Positions 1-6,991 of a DNA stretch of 15,830 nucleotides are shown piece after piece (the stretch's first letter is position 1; each line of letters begins with the position of its first letter). The position numbers and the translations under genes were made by a program. Source of the DNA: an uncultured Bacteroidales bacterium. Its GTDB lineage: Bacteria > Bacteroidota > Bacteroidia > Bacteroidales > UBA932. The notes below the pieces were generated by a model. That model made no database searches. It was given only the letters and a program-made list of their open reading frames with translations, and was not told the DNA's origin. The stretch is taken from assembly GCA_946530505.1 (NCBI GenBank), contig CAMNAD010000019.1, forward strand, positions 1 to 15,830, given 5' to 3'.

Positions 1-684
1 GGTGGCGAAGTGATCCGCCACCATCTTTGCCCAGGGCCTGCCTCCCTTGCGGTAGGAATCGCAGTGGAAATAGATCATGGGCATGAGGATATCGATGTAC
101 TGCCCCATCTGGGCGGGATCCTGGCCGTAGTAGTACTCGCTGTCCGGTTCGGGCATGAGAGCTGCGGAGAGGATGATCTTGGGGTTCGCCTTCTTGGTAG
201 CGGCGTTTATCTGCCTGCAGAACTCGGTCACGCAGCCGGTGGCGGTGATTTCCTCGGAAGGATTGTGCTTGTGGGCGGTGCCGCCGAATCGGATGTAGTC
301 AAGATGGATGCCGTCTACGCCATAACCCACATATTTGACCGCACGCTCGATCACCTCGTCGAAGTACTCCTGCTTGTAGCGGTTGAGCGAATCATCCACG
401 GGGTTGATCCATTTGCCGTCCTTGTAGAAGGCCTGGAACCAGATGTGCACCTTCATCCCCTTGGACTGGGCCTCGTGGATGAATGCCAGGGTGGAGTCCA
501 CGCCATGCTTTTCGAAGGCGACTTCGTGAAGGATGATGTTGTCTATGGCCTTGGCATGCAGGTCGTCGAGATCCACTTCGTTCATGAATTTCGACCAGAG
601 CCAGATGCCGTTGGTGTTTTCGGGGGCATGCTTGCAGCTCACAATTGTTGCAGCAAGAAAAATAACAGCCAGAATCTTTTTCAT
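1..684 (-). CDS. GHL10/DUF4015-like putative glycoside hydrolase lipoprotein (3'-truncated by window edge)
   Basis: The start is at 684 and the frame runs off the left edge after 228 residues, so the C-terminus is missing. The N-terminus is a lipoprotein signal ending in IVSC (Cys17), which predicts an outer-membrane or surface lipoprotein. From about residue 25 the protein resembles the (beta/alpha)8 barrel of the GHL10/DUF4015 putative glycosidases: GIWLWSKF at 26-33, VHIWFQAFY at 79-87, GIHLDYIRFGGT at 125-136, SAALMPEP at 173-180 and ILMPMIY at 199-205. The acidic HLD segment is a likely active-site strand. It is a clear paralogue of the enzyme at 5639-6985 (shared HLDYIRFGGT, SAALMPE and YYGQ) but lacks that protein's lamin-tail domain. 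It lies 23 bp after the peptidase-like gene and is the last visible gene of the operon. In the same broad family, E. coli DigH acts on denuded peptidoglycan glycan, so a cell-wall glycan is a reasonable guess for the substrate. The exact bond is unknown. Confidence 0.85.
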   Translation of the reverse strand, partial: MKKILAVIFLAATIVSCKHAPENTNGIWLWSKFMNEVDLDDLHAKAIDNIILHEVAFEKHGVDSTLAFIHEAQSKGMKVHIWFQAFYKDGKWINPVDDSLNRYKQEYFDEVIERAVKYVGYGVDGIHLDYIRFGGTAHKHNPSEEITATGCVTEFCRQINAATKKANPKIILSAALMPEPDSEYYYGQDPAQMGQYIDILMPMIYFHCDSYRKGGRPWAKMVADHFAT

Positions 685-707
685 ACTATAAAACTACTAA
701 CCAATTA

Positions 708-1814
708 TCAGAAAGGAAGCTCTTTATAGCGTCCGTTGAAGGTTTCCATACCTTTCCAGGCAGGATTTCCCACGGTCGCGGAATTATTGGAAGGATCGCA
801 TATCCACCAACGGTGACCGTCCCAGAGCTCGGGAATCACATGACCTATAACACCAGAGCTGAAATAGCACTGCCCGTGCATGTAACGAGCGGGAATACCT
901 GCGGCTCGACACATTGCAAGAGTGGCATGAGTAAGGTCGCAGCAATTGCCGCCCTTGGCTTTGATGGTGCCCACGGAACCCTTGGAGGTATTCATGTAGT
1001 TCTCCCACTCCCATTCATCTCGGGCATATTCAAATATCGCCTTGAGTTTCTGGAACTGGGTCGCGTTTTCGGGGAGTCCGGAAAGAGCAGCATCTTTTGC
1101 GGCGATGACTACAGGGTCGTCGATTGCACAATTGTTGACCTTGCGAAGATAGTCAGAGCCCCAGGTGCATACCTTTTCGGGCAATTGTGAATTATGCTTA
1201 TAGTAATAAAACACGCGGCAGAGGGCTGCACCATAATCGGTGGAGATAAAGTTGCCAATATATTTCACACCATCCTTGAAAGGAGTGTCATAGTTATAGG
1301 TAAAGGTGCTGTCGGCGCCGCGCGAAGGAACAGTGATCTTTCCGAAAGATACGTAATTGGGCATGGAGCCATTCTTTACACCATAGGCATAGGCCTTTTC
1401 GGCCGCCCATGAAAGAGCTTCCAGCGAGATGCTGTCCTGCTCGAAGGTATTGTTCTGCAAGTTTCCACCCCATGTCATGCGGACAGGAACGTCAACCTCT
1501 TCTTTCTCCCAGTTTTCAGGGTCCTCCTGAATCTGTTTGAGGAGCAGGCAGGCTGCAGCGATGTACTGGCCTTTACCATAGAGAATACCCTCGACATTCA
1601 CTGAAGCAGGAAGAAGATCCTTTTCAACAAAGGACTCGTAAGCTTTTGCAAGTTCTTCTACCATATATCCGTTGAAACGGGTAGCGGTGAATTCCTTGCT
1701 GACCTCCTCCTGGCCTTCAGAGTCTTCATTTTTATTGTCGTCATTGTTCTTGTTGCATGCGCAGGCAGCTGCAATCAGACTGCATGCCATAATGGAAAAC
1801 AGAAATTTTCTCAT
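708..1814 (-). CDS. Lipoprotein with pseudomurein-binding-like repeats and a transglutaminase-type cysteine peptidase (PeiW/PeiP-like endoisopeptidase candidate)
   Basis: The protein has 368 residues from the ATG at 1814. The open frame extends 21 codons further upstream, but that stretch reads through a strong hairpin and precedes the lipoprotein signal, so I reject it. The signal peptide is hydrophobic with a probable lipid Cys18 (IAAAC). Three degenerate repeats follow, at about residues 56-95, 136-160 and 194-219. Each has the form hydrophobic helix, Lys/Asn-rich turn, LP or MP, then xxV (for example NGSMPNYV), which fits pseudomurein-binding repeats (PMBR, PF09373). The C-terminal domain (about 235-368) is transglutaminase-like: GGNCCD gives nucleophile Cys291, RAAGIPARYMHG is the family helix/strand, SGVIGH gives His325 and WWICDP gives Asp340. 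Methanogen phage enzymes PeiW and PeiP have this order and cut the Ala-Lys isopeptide crosslink of pseudomurein. That a surface Bacteroidota lipoprotein does the same is inference. A bacterial-peptidoglycan peptidase is the main alternative. It follows the repeat lipoprotein after 63 bp. Confidence 0.85.
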   Translation of the reverse strand: MRKFLFSIMACSLIAAACACNKNNDDNKNEDSEGQEEVSKEFTATRFNGYMVEELAKAYESFVEKDLLPASVNVEGILYGKGQYIAAACLLLKQIQEDPENWEKEEVDVPVRMTWGGNLQNNTFEQDSISLEALSWAAEKAYAYGVKNGSMPNYVSFGKITVPSRGADSTFTYNYDTPFKDGVKYIGNFISTDYGAALCRVFYYYKHNSQLPEKVCTWGSDYLRKVNNCAIDDPVVIAAKDAALSGLPENATQFQKLKAIFEYARDEWEWENYMNTSKGSVGTIKAKGGNCCDLTHATLAMCRAAGIPARYMHGQCYFSSGVIGHVIPELWDGHRWWICDPSNNSATVGNPAWKGMETFNGRYKELPF

Positions 1815-1837
1815 AGCATTTAATGTTATAATTGGAA

Positions 1838-1863
1838 CCGCGGGGGCGGTCAGGCCCCCACGG
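1838..1863 (-). promoter_or_regulatory. Strong GC-rich hairpin in the intergenic spacer
   Basis: On the minus strand the arms CCGTGGGGGC and GCCCCCGCGG can pair over 10 bp, with one G-U wobble, around the 6-nt loop CTGACC. It lies 14 nt after the stop of the repeat lipoprotein (1878) and 23 nt before the ATG of the peptidase-like gene (1814). No U-run follows on either strand, so it is not a standard intrinsic terminator. A role in mRNA processing, 3'-end protection of the upstream transcript, attenuation, or tuning expression of the last two genes is possible. It is by far the most stable obvious structure in the intergenic DNA of the window. Confidence 0.6.
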
Positions 1864-1877
1864 TCAAAAACAGGCAA

Positions 1878-4800
1878 TTACTTCACTCCGTAGAGATCGA
1901 AATCGAACTTCTGACCCTTGAGAGCGCTGTAAACATTTGCATCTACATTATTGTCGAGCAAATATTTATAAATCCTCATCATAACGAGCATTTCGCGCAT
2001 AGGAGAGATGTATCCGACATAAGCACCGTTCTCACCATTGAGATTGAGGGTGCCGGAGGAGGTACCGAATTCCTGGAAGTTGCCAATCATGCCGAGAGGA
2101 CTGGTGTTGCCGTCGTTCTTGATAAGGCCGCGCACGATGTGCCATGCACCAACCTTGATTGCGAAGTTGACATCGACAGCGGTAACTTCCTTTCCACCGT
2201 CCTTGACGAGGTTTCCACCCTCATACCAAGGATGCTTGCCCCACTTGTTGTCGGGGAGTGTAGCGGAGATGGGAGCCTCGGACAGAGCCATGGCATCCTT
2301 CAGGGTGTAAGCCTTGTTGCGGTCGGTCATGCCGGGGAGGAAGTCCTCTCCTTCGGCGGTGCACATGTTGAGCAGACCGCGGATAGCGATTTCCCATGCC
2401 TCGTTGGCCTTGATGTCCTTTCCGGGAACCTTCAGGACCCAAGGAGTGTACTTGGGATCGTACTGGTTGTTGCCGAAGGTATAATAATCGCTGTCAGGGT
2501 TGCCCTCGATAGGGATGAAATGAACATTCTCCCAAGCTCCATCCTTGCTCTTCTGGTTACGGACACCGTCTGCATCAACGTTGCCAACTGTGTTCTGCCA
2601 AACGTTGAGGCCCTTTACGAAAGCTCTTGCGAAATCCTTGAGCGAAGCGGTCTCGATTCCGAAGAGTTCGGAACGGATAACAACGTCTGCGCCAAGACCA
2701 TCAGCCTTGTCGAGCTTGTTGTCGAGCATGTACTTGAAGAAGTATGCATAGGTGATGAGAGCACGGCCCGCACTGAAGCAGCCACCGTAGTTGGTAATAG
2801 GATCACGAGGATAGCCGCAGAGGTTGGTGATGACCTTGTCGTGAGTGAACGCCCAGTTGACAGAGCGCTGTGCCCAGTTGTCAAGGATAACAGGATCAAC
2901 CTGTCCGTAAACTTCCTTGCCGTCAACCTTCTTGTAGAGATATCCGCCATTGCTGGTCTCAATCAGAGGGCTGCCGAATGCGAATCCATGGGAATCGGGA
3001 ACAGGAGAATCAAGGGTAACGGGAGTTACCTTGCCGAAGTTGCCGAGTCCGGCCTTTTCGGTCTCATTGCCGTCGAATCCACGGAGAAGCATGTAGCTGC
3101 GAAGACCAACCTCGAGCATGTCGGCGATGTTGTAAAGCTTGCTGCCAACCAGGATCGTGGTATTTGCAGGAACATAGTGTGCATTCTTTACGACATCCTT
3201 GTCGCCGGGTTCAGCGAGCTTGAATGCAGAAAGACGGTTTACATCTCCGATGCTGTTCTCCCAGATATTGACAATCTTGGAATAAGCCTCTGCAAATTCC
3301 CTGATGGTAGGCTTGGTTTCGGTAGCAGTCTCGATTCCGAAGAGTTCGGAACGGATGACAACATCCTCGCCAAGTTTGTCAGCATAGTCAAGGCCATTCT
3401 CAAGCATGTACTTGAAGAAGAATGCATAGGTGAGGAGTGCACGACCCGAGCTGAAGCAACCTCCATAGTTGGTGATAGGATCACGAGGATAGCCGCAGAG
3501 GTTAGTGATGACCTTGTCATGAGTGAACGCCCAGTTGAGGGAGCGCTGCGCCCAGTTGTCAAGGATAACAGGATCAACCTGTCCGTAAACTTCCTTGCCG
3601 TCAACCTTCTTGTAGAGATATCCGCCATTGCTGGTCTCGATCAGAGGGCTGCCAAACGCAAAGTCGTGAGCATCAGGAAGAATAGCATCCATGGAAACGG
3701 GGGTCACCTCAGGGAAGTTGCCCCATCCGGCCTTCTCGGTCTCGTTGCCATCCCATCCGCGGAGAAGCAGGTAGCTGCGGAGAGCGATCTCGAGCATGTC
3801 TGCAGTATTGTAGGTCTTGCCGCCAACGAGAATGGTAAAGTCATTGGGCACATAGTGCGCATCCTCAACGACATCCTTATCAGCATCGGTAGCAAGAGCC
3901 CAGTTGGAGAGACGGTTGATCTTTCCGACATGAGTAGCCCATTGGTCGATAACCTTGATGTATTCCTGAGCGAAGTCCCTGATGGTAGCTGTGTTGGGTT
4001 CGGTGTATTCGATCTGGCTTACCTCGATTTCGAGACCTTCGGTAACGTTGCCGCCCTTGACAATGACCTTGCCGTCGCGGGCCTCGCCGCTGTTCTGTGA
4101 TACAGAAACCTTGATAGTGATGTCACCAGCCTCGCCGGAAGCAGGGTCAACGGTAATCCAGTCAACGGTGGGAGTCGCTGTCCAAGCTTCCTTGGCAGTA
4201 AAGTTGGCTTCCTTCGTAGATTCCTTCCAGTCATAGTTGAGCTTCATGGTCTTGAGCTCGATGTCGGGCATGTCAACACCATAGAGATCATAGTCGAGAT
4301 GAACATCCTTGACTGCATCCCAAACATTTTCGGTAATGTTGTTCTTGAGGAGGTAATCGTAGAAGCGGATCATGATGAGGAAGGTACGCATTGCGGAGAT
4401 GATACCTTCGTACTCACCATAGTTGATAACGCTCTCTCCCTTGCCGAACTGCTGGAAGTTGCCGATGGCAGGAGTGTCGAACTGGGTGCAGCGGGTGAGG
4501 TACCAGCCAAGTTCATGGCAGAGGAACTCAACGGTGCAAGGATTCTTGTCCGAGAAGTTGATGATAGCGCCATCATTGGTGTTCTCATACCAAGGATATG
4601 CATTGAAACCGGTTACTGTAGCATATTCAGCAGGAGTAGGGATAGGCTCAGAGAGGCTCTTGCCATTGCCCATGGTATGAACAAAAGGATTGCGGGAAGG
4701 CTGCATGAGGCTGGAACCCTCGACAGTAACGAGGTCGAGGATACCCTGAGCCGCAACACTCCAGCATTCAGCTGCAGTGTATTCGCGGCCGTCAACAACA

Positions 4801-5591
4801 GGATGCCAGATGGGGAACTTGCCCTCATCATACATTTCGCCATCCTTGTAACCACCGGAGTACTCGATAGGAATGAAGTGTACATTCTGCCATGCAGTCT
4901 TGTTAGAGGTACAGTGCGAACCGTCTGCATCAACGGTACCTACGGTTTTCTCCCAGACGTCAAGATACTTGACAAGTTCGGTAGCGAATGCCTTAAGGGT
5001 AGCGGCAGCTCCCTTGTAATCTGCAGATACGCTTTCGGCAAGTTTGCCGTCAGCTTTGTATCCTGCGAGTGCGCGTGAAATGACGATAGTGGCGCGGTCG
5101 GTCGAGAAAGCGATTGCAGAACCGTTGCGGGTGAAGTTCGTCTGGTTAGGAACCTGAAGGTCAGCAACCATACGTGCAAGCATCCTGCTGGCAACGTTCA
5201 CAAGGTCCTCGGTCTCTTCCCCGTTCTTGGGGCCGTTGGTCACCGCAATGGTTTCCTTGTCATAGCTATCCCTTTCGGGGTGAGCTGCAGGCTTGTAGGA
5301 AGGCACTGTGATGTCGCCCTTCTCGCCTTTGCTGATGTTTACCAGTGCCTGGCAGATGGCAAACTGGTACTCAGGAGCATTGAAGTCCTTGCTTCCGACC
5401 TTGAAAGAGTCGGTCAGGCCTTCTCCTTCTTCCCATGACTTGTAAGTGGAAGAAGCTGCATCTACGATTTCTGCAAGTGTCACCTTGGTTCCTGTGGTAT
5501 CACCGGGTACAGGTTCCTTGGTGTCCTTACAGCCGGTGAAGGTCAGTGCAAAAGCAGCGAAGCTCACCAGAAAAAAACGTAATTTTTTCAT
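1878..5591 (-). CDS. Large repeat lipoprotein with BACON domain and PMBR-like helical repeats; probable surface wall-binding protein
   Basis: The protein has 1237 residues; the lipoprotein signal ends in FTGC (Cys21). Residues about 37-200 contain two degenerate segments resembling pseudomurein-binding repeats (AICQALVNISKG at 78-89; ISRALAGY at 171-178). Four longer modules follow in the order A1 (about 198-438), BACON (about 446-528, with WITVDPASGEAGDITIKVSV at 478-497), B1 (about 536-755), B2 (about 762-980), A2 (about 983-1236). A1 and A2 share NVHFIPIE, NAYPWYE/KHPWYE, IGNFQ.FG and a terminal DLYGV. B1 and B2 are nearly the same protein sequence and end in VIRSELFGIE. The modules share a helix-turn-Val-Gly-Lys-helix plan (for example ILVGGKTYNTADMLEIALRS) that could be an expanded PMBR. 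No catalytic motif is seen, so binding or scaffolding, as SusE/SusF do for starch, is the best guess. Its place directly before the PMBR-like peptidase supports a shared ligand. The function is inferred, not recognised. Confidence 0.8.
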   Translation of the reverse strand: MKKLRFFLVSFAAFALTFTGCKDTKEPVPGDTTGTKVTLAEIVDAASSTYKSWEEGEGLTDSFKVGSKDFNAPEYQFAICQALVNISKGEKGDITVPSYKPAAHPERDSYDKETIAVTNGPKNGEETEDLVNVASRMLARMVADLQVPNQTNFTRNGSAIAFSTDRATIVISRALAGYKADGKLAESVSADYKGAAATLKAFATELVKYLDVWEKTVGTVDADGSHCTSNKTAWQNVHFIPIEYSGGYKDGEMYDEGKFPIWHPVVDGREYTAAECWSVAAQGILDLVTVEGSSLMQPSRNPFVHTMGNGKSLSEPIPTPAEYATVTGFNAYPWYENTNDGAIINFSDKNPCTVEFLCHELGWYLTRCTQFDTPAIGNFQQFGKGESVINYGEYEGIISAMRTFLIMIRFYDYLLKNNITENVWDAVKDVHLDYDLYGVDMPDIELKTMKLNYDWKESTKEANFTAKEAWTATPTVDWITVDPASGEAGDITIKVSVSQNSGEARDGKVIVKGGNVTEGLEIEVSQIEYTEPNTATIRDFAQEYIKVIDQWATHVGKINRLSNWALATDADKDVVEDAHYVPNDFTILVGGKTYNTADMLEIALRSYLLLRGWDGNETEKAGWGNFPEVTPVSMDAILPDAHDFAFGSPLIETSNGGYLYKKVDGKEVYGQVDPVILDNWAQRSLNWAFTHDKVITNLCGYPRDPITNYGGCFSSGRALLTYAFFFKYMLENGLDYADKLGEDVVIRSELFGIETATETKPTIREFAEAYSKIVNIWENSIGDVNRLSAFKLAEPGDKDVVKNAHYVPANTTILVGSKLYNIADMLEVGLRSYMLLRGFDGNETEKAGLGNFGKVTPVTLDSPVPDSHGFAFGSPLIETSNGGYLYKKVDGKEVYGQVDPVILDNWAQRSVNWAFTHDKVITNLCGYPRDPITNYGGCFSAGRALITYAYFFKYMLDNKLDKADGLGADVVIRSELFGIETASLKDFARAFVKGLNVWQNTVGNVDADGVRNQKSKDGAWENVHFIPIEGNPDSDYYTFGNNQYDPKYTPWVLKVPGKDIKANEAWEIAIRGLLNMCTAEGEDFLPGMTDRNKAYTLKDAMALSEAPISATLPDNKWGKHPWYEGGNLVKDGGKEVTAVDVNFAIKVGAWHIVRGLIKNDGNTSPLGMIGNFQEFGTSSGTLNLNGENGAYVGYISPMREMLVMMRIYKYLLDNNVDANVYSALKGQKFDFDLYGVK
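2652..3308 (-). repeat. B2 copy of the duplicated module in the repeat lipoprotein
   Basis: This segment encodes residues about 762-980 and is homologous in protein and DNA to 3327-3986. It includes an 89-bp stretch at 2872-2960 that matches 3550-3638 base for base (offset 678 bp, 226 codons). Divergence is concentrated in the first half of the module. Confidence 0.85.
3327..3986 (-). repeat. B1 copy of the duplicated module in the repeat lipoprotein
   Basis: This segment encodes residues about 536-755 and is the partner of 2652-3308. The identical 89-bp block lies at 3550-3638. The DNA-level identity implies a recent in-frame duplication or continuing gene conversion between the two copies. 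Confidence 0.85.
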
Positions 5592-5638
5592 AATGCTGTG
5601 TTTTGATTGGTTAATAGATAATATTTAGGTTTTTGGTT

Positions 5639-6985
5639 TTATTTCCAAAGATCATTTATGTCCGGGAAATCACCGAGCTGATAGCGGAAGAGAACGACGC
5701 CTGCGGCGCGTGTTTCTGCAATCAGATCGATATCCTTGCGGAGTGCTTCGGCAGTCATGCCCTTGGTTGCGGAGTCGTATGTCTGAATTCCAGTCCAGCA
5801 GACACCACCGCTCTTGGCAGCCTGATCGGAGTAATAGTTGGAATTGCCCTTGAAGGTGTCGTCAGACATGTTGTATGAACCATAACGGTAATTCATCGGC
5901 ATGAGGATGTGGATGTACTTTGCCATCTCGGCAGGTTTCTGGCCATAATACTGGCTGGAATTAGCCTCAGGCATGAGGGCAGCCGAAGTAAGCAGCCCTT
6001 CTTCGAAACTATCCGTCGTCTCGCGTATCTCGCGGCAGCAGCGGTTCACGGCAGCCACAGAATTAACTTCGGTAGTCCAATTATGCTTGGATGCAGTGCC
6101 GCCGAAACGGATGTAATCGAGATGTACACCCTTCACACCCCATGTTTCCACATAGCGGCGAGCATCGTTGCGTATCAGCTCGAAGAGTTCTTCCTTGTAA
6201 GTCTTGCTGGTGTCATCGATAGGACTCACCCAGCTGCCGTTCTGGTAGAAGCATTGGAGCCACACATGGGGAACGAGGTCGATTTCTTCGCAGAGATTGA
6301 TAAAGTTGATTGCCTGCTGGCGATAATTCTTATTCTCGAATCCCGCGAAGTTCATCAGAATGTGATCGTAGCCTTTTCTCTTCAGATCACGCATCTTGGC
6401 GCCATTGTCGGCTGTAAGGTCGGAAAGATGCGAACCCCAGGCCCAGACGGCCGTAGGACGGTAATTCGCAGCGTCGAACAGTTTGTTCTCGTTGCCACGG
6501 CTGGAATAAGTTACACGACGCCATTCCCCGCTTGCATCGGGTATGCGCTGCCAACTGCCGAAGTATCCGAGGGAAGGGTCATCATCCTTGCGCTCGAAAC
6601 TGTCGGTGGGGTTGTCGTTGGAACTTCCCAGTACAAGCGTAAAAGCTGCATTTGATGCAATGCCTGTACGAAGTGTACCGTCATCTACCGACAAAACCTT
6701 GCGCTCTCCCGCTGCCAAAGAGCCGGAAAGGGTGGCAATACTCTGTCCTTTGAAGTAGGTGTCGGTAATAAAAAGGCTCAGGCCTTCGAGCGAGATCGTC
6801 TCCTTGGTCGTGTTGAGAATCTCCACCCAGGTGTCGAAGCCTTCCGAATCCTCATGAGGAGCTATCTCATTCAGGATCAAGCCTTCTGCAATGGGCTTTT
6901 TGCTATCTTCCTTTTCTTTATCCTGGCAGGAAACTCCAAGGATAAGGCAAACGGCAAAAGCAAGGATGATGCGTGATACTTTCAT
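5639..6985 (-). CDS. Lamin-tail domain plus GHL10/DUF4015-like putative glycoside hydrolase lipoprotein
   Basis: The protein has 448 residues; the lipoprotein signal ends in LGVSC (Cys20). Residues about 34-165 look like a lamin-tail domain (LTD, PF00932): LILNEIAPHE at 36-45, DTWVEILN at 51-58, SLEGLSLFITD at 65-75 and an exposed Ser/Asp-rich tail. LTDs are beta-sandwich modules common on secreted bacterial enzymes. The catalytic-type part is about 176-448: AVWAWGSHL at 179-187, VPHVWLQCFY at 238-247, GVHLDYIRFGGT at 286-297, SAALMPE at 334-340, LMPMNYRYG at 361-369, WTGIQTYDS at 397-405 and GVVLFRYQLGDF at 429-440. This fits the barrel of GHL10/DUF4015 enzymes. It is a paralogue of the gene at 1-684. 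It begins 6 bp after the murQ-like stop, so it is probably co-transcribed and perhaps translationally coupled. A cell-wall glycan hydrolase acting at the cell surface is likely; the linkage cut is unknown. Confidence 0.85.
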   Translation of the reverse strand: MKVSRIILAFAVCLILGVSCQDKEKEDSKKPIAEGLILNEIAPHEDSEGFDTWVEILNTTKETISLEGLSLFITDTYFKGQSIATLSGSLAAGERKVLSVDDGTLRTGIASNAAFTLVLGSSNDNPTDSFERKDDDPSLGYFGSWQRIPDASGEWRRVTYSSRGNENKLFDAANYRPTAVWAWGSHLSDLTADNGAKMRDLKRKGYDHILMNFAGFENKNYRQQAINFINLCEEIDLVPHVWLQCFYQNGSWVSPIDDTSKTYKEELFELIRNDARRYVETWGVKGVHLDYIRFGGTASKHNWTTEVNSVAAVNRCCREIRETTDSFEEGLLTSAALMPEANSSQYYGQKPAEMAKYIHILMPMNYRYGSYNMSDDTFKGNSNYYSDQAAKSGGVCWTGIQTYDSATKGMTAEALRKDIDLIAETRAAGVVLFRYQLGDFPDINDLWK

Positions 6986-6991
6986 TTCACT

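Noticed and set aside
1838..1863. Rho-independent terminator
   Set aside because: The stem is strong but no U-run follows on either strand.
1815..1877. N-terminal extension of the peptidase-like lipoprotein by 21 codons
   Set aside because: It would be translated through the hairpin and would put a non-signal segment before a good lipoprotein signal; the ATG at 1814 is preferred.
2139..4100. Long plus-strand open frame (about 650 codons) opposite the repeat lipoprotein
   Set aside because: It mirrors the repeats of the minus-strand gene, has no signal, domain or ribosome site, and arises from codon bias of the real gene.
5639..6985. Assignment of the GHL10-like proteins to the GH171 (NamZ/YbbC) exo-N-acetylmuramidases
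   Set aside because: The visible motifs (HLDYIRFGGT, MPE..YYGQ) fit GHL10/DUF4015 rather than what I recall of YbbC; the MurQ neighbour alone is not enough.
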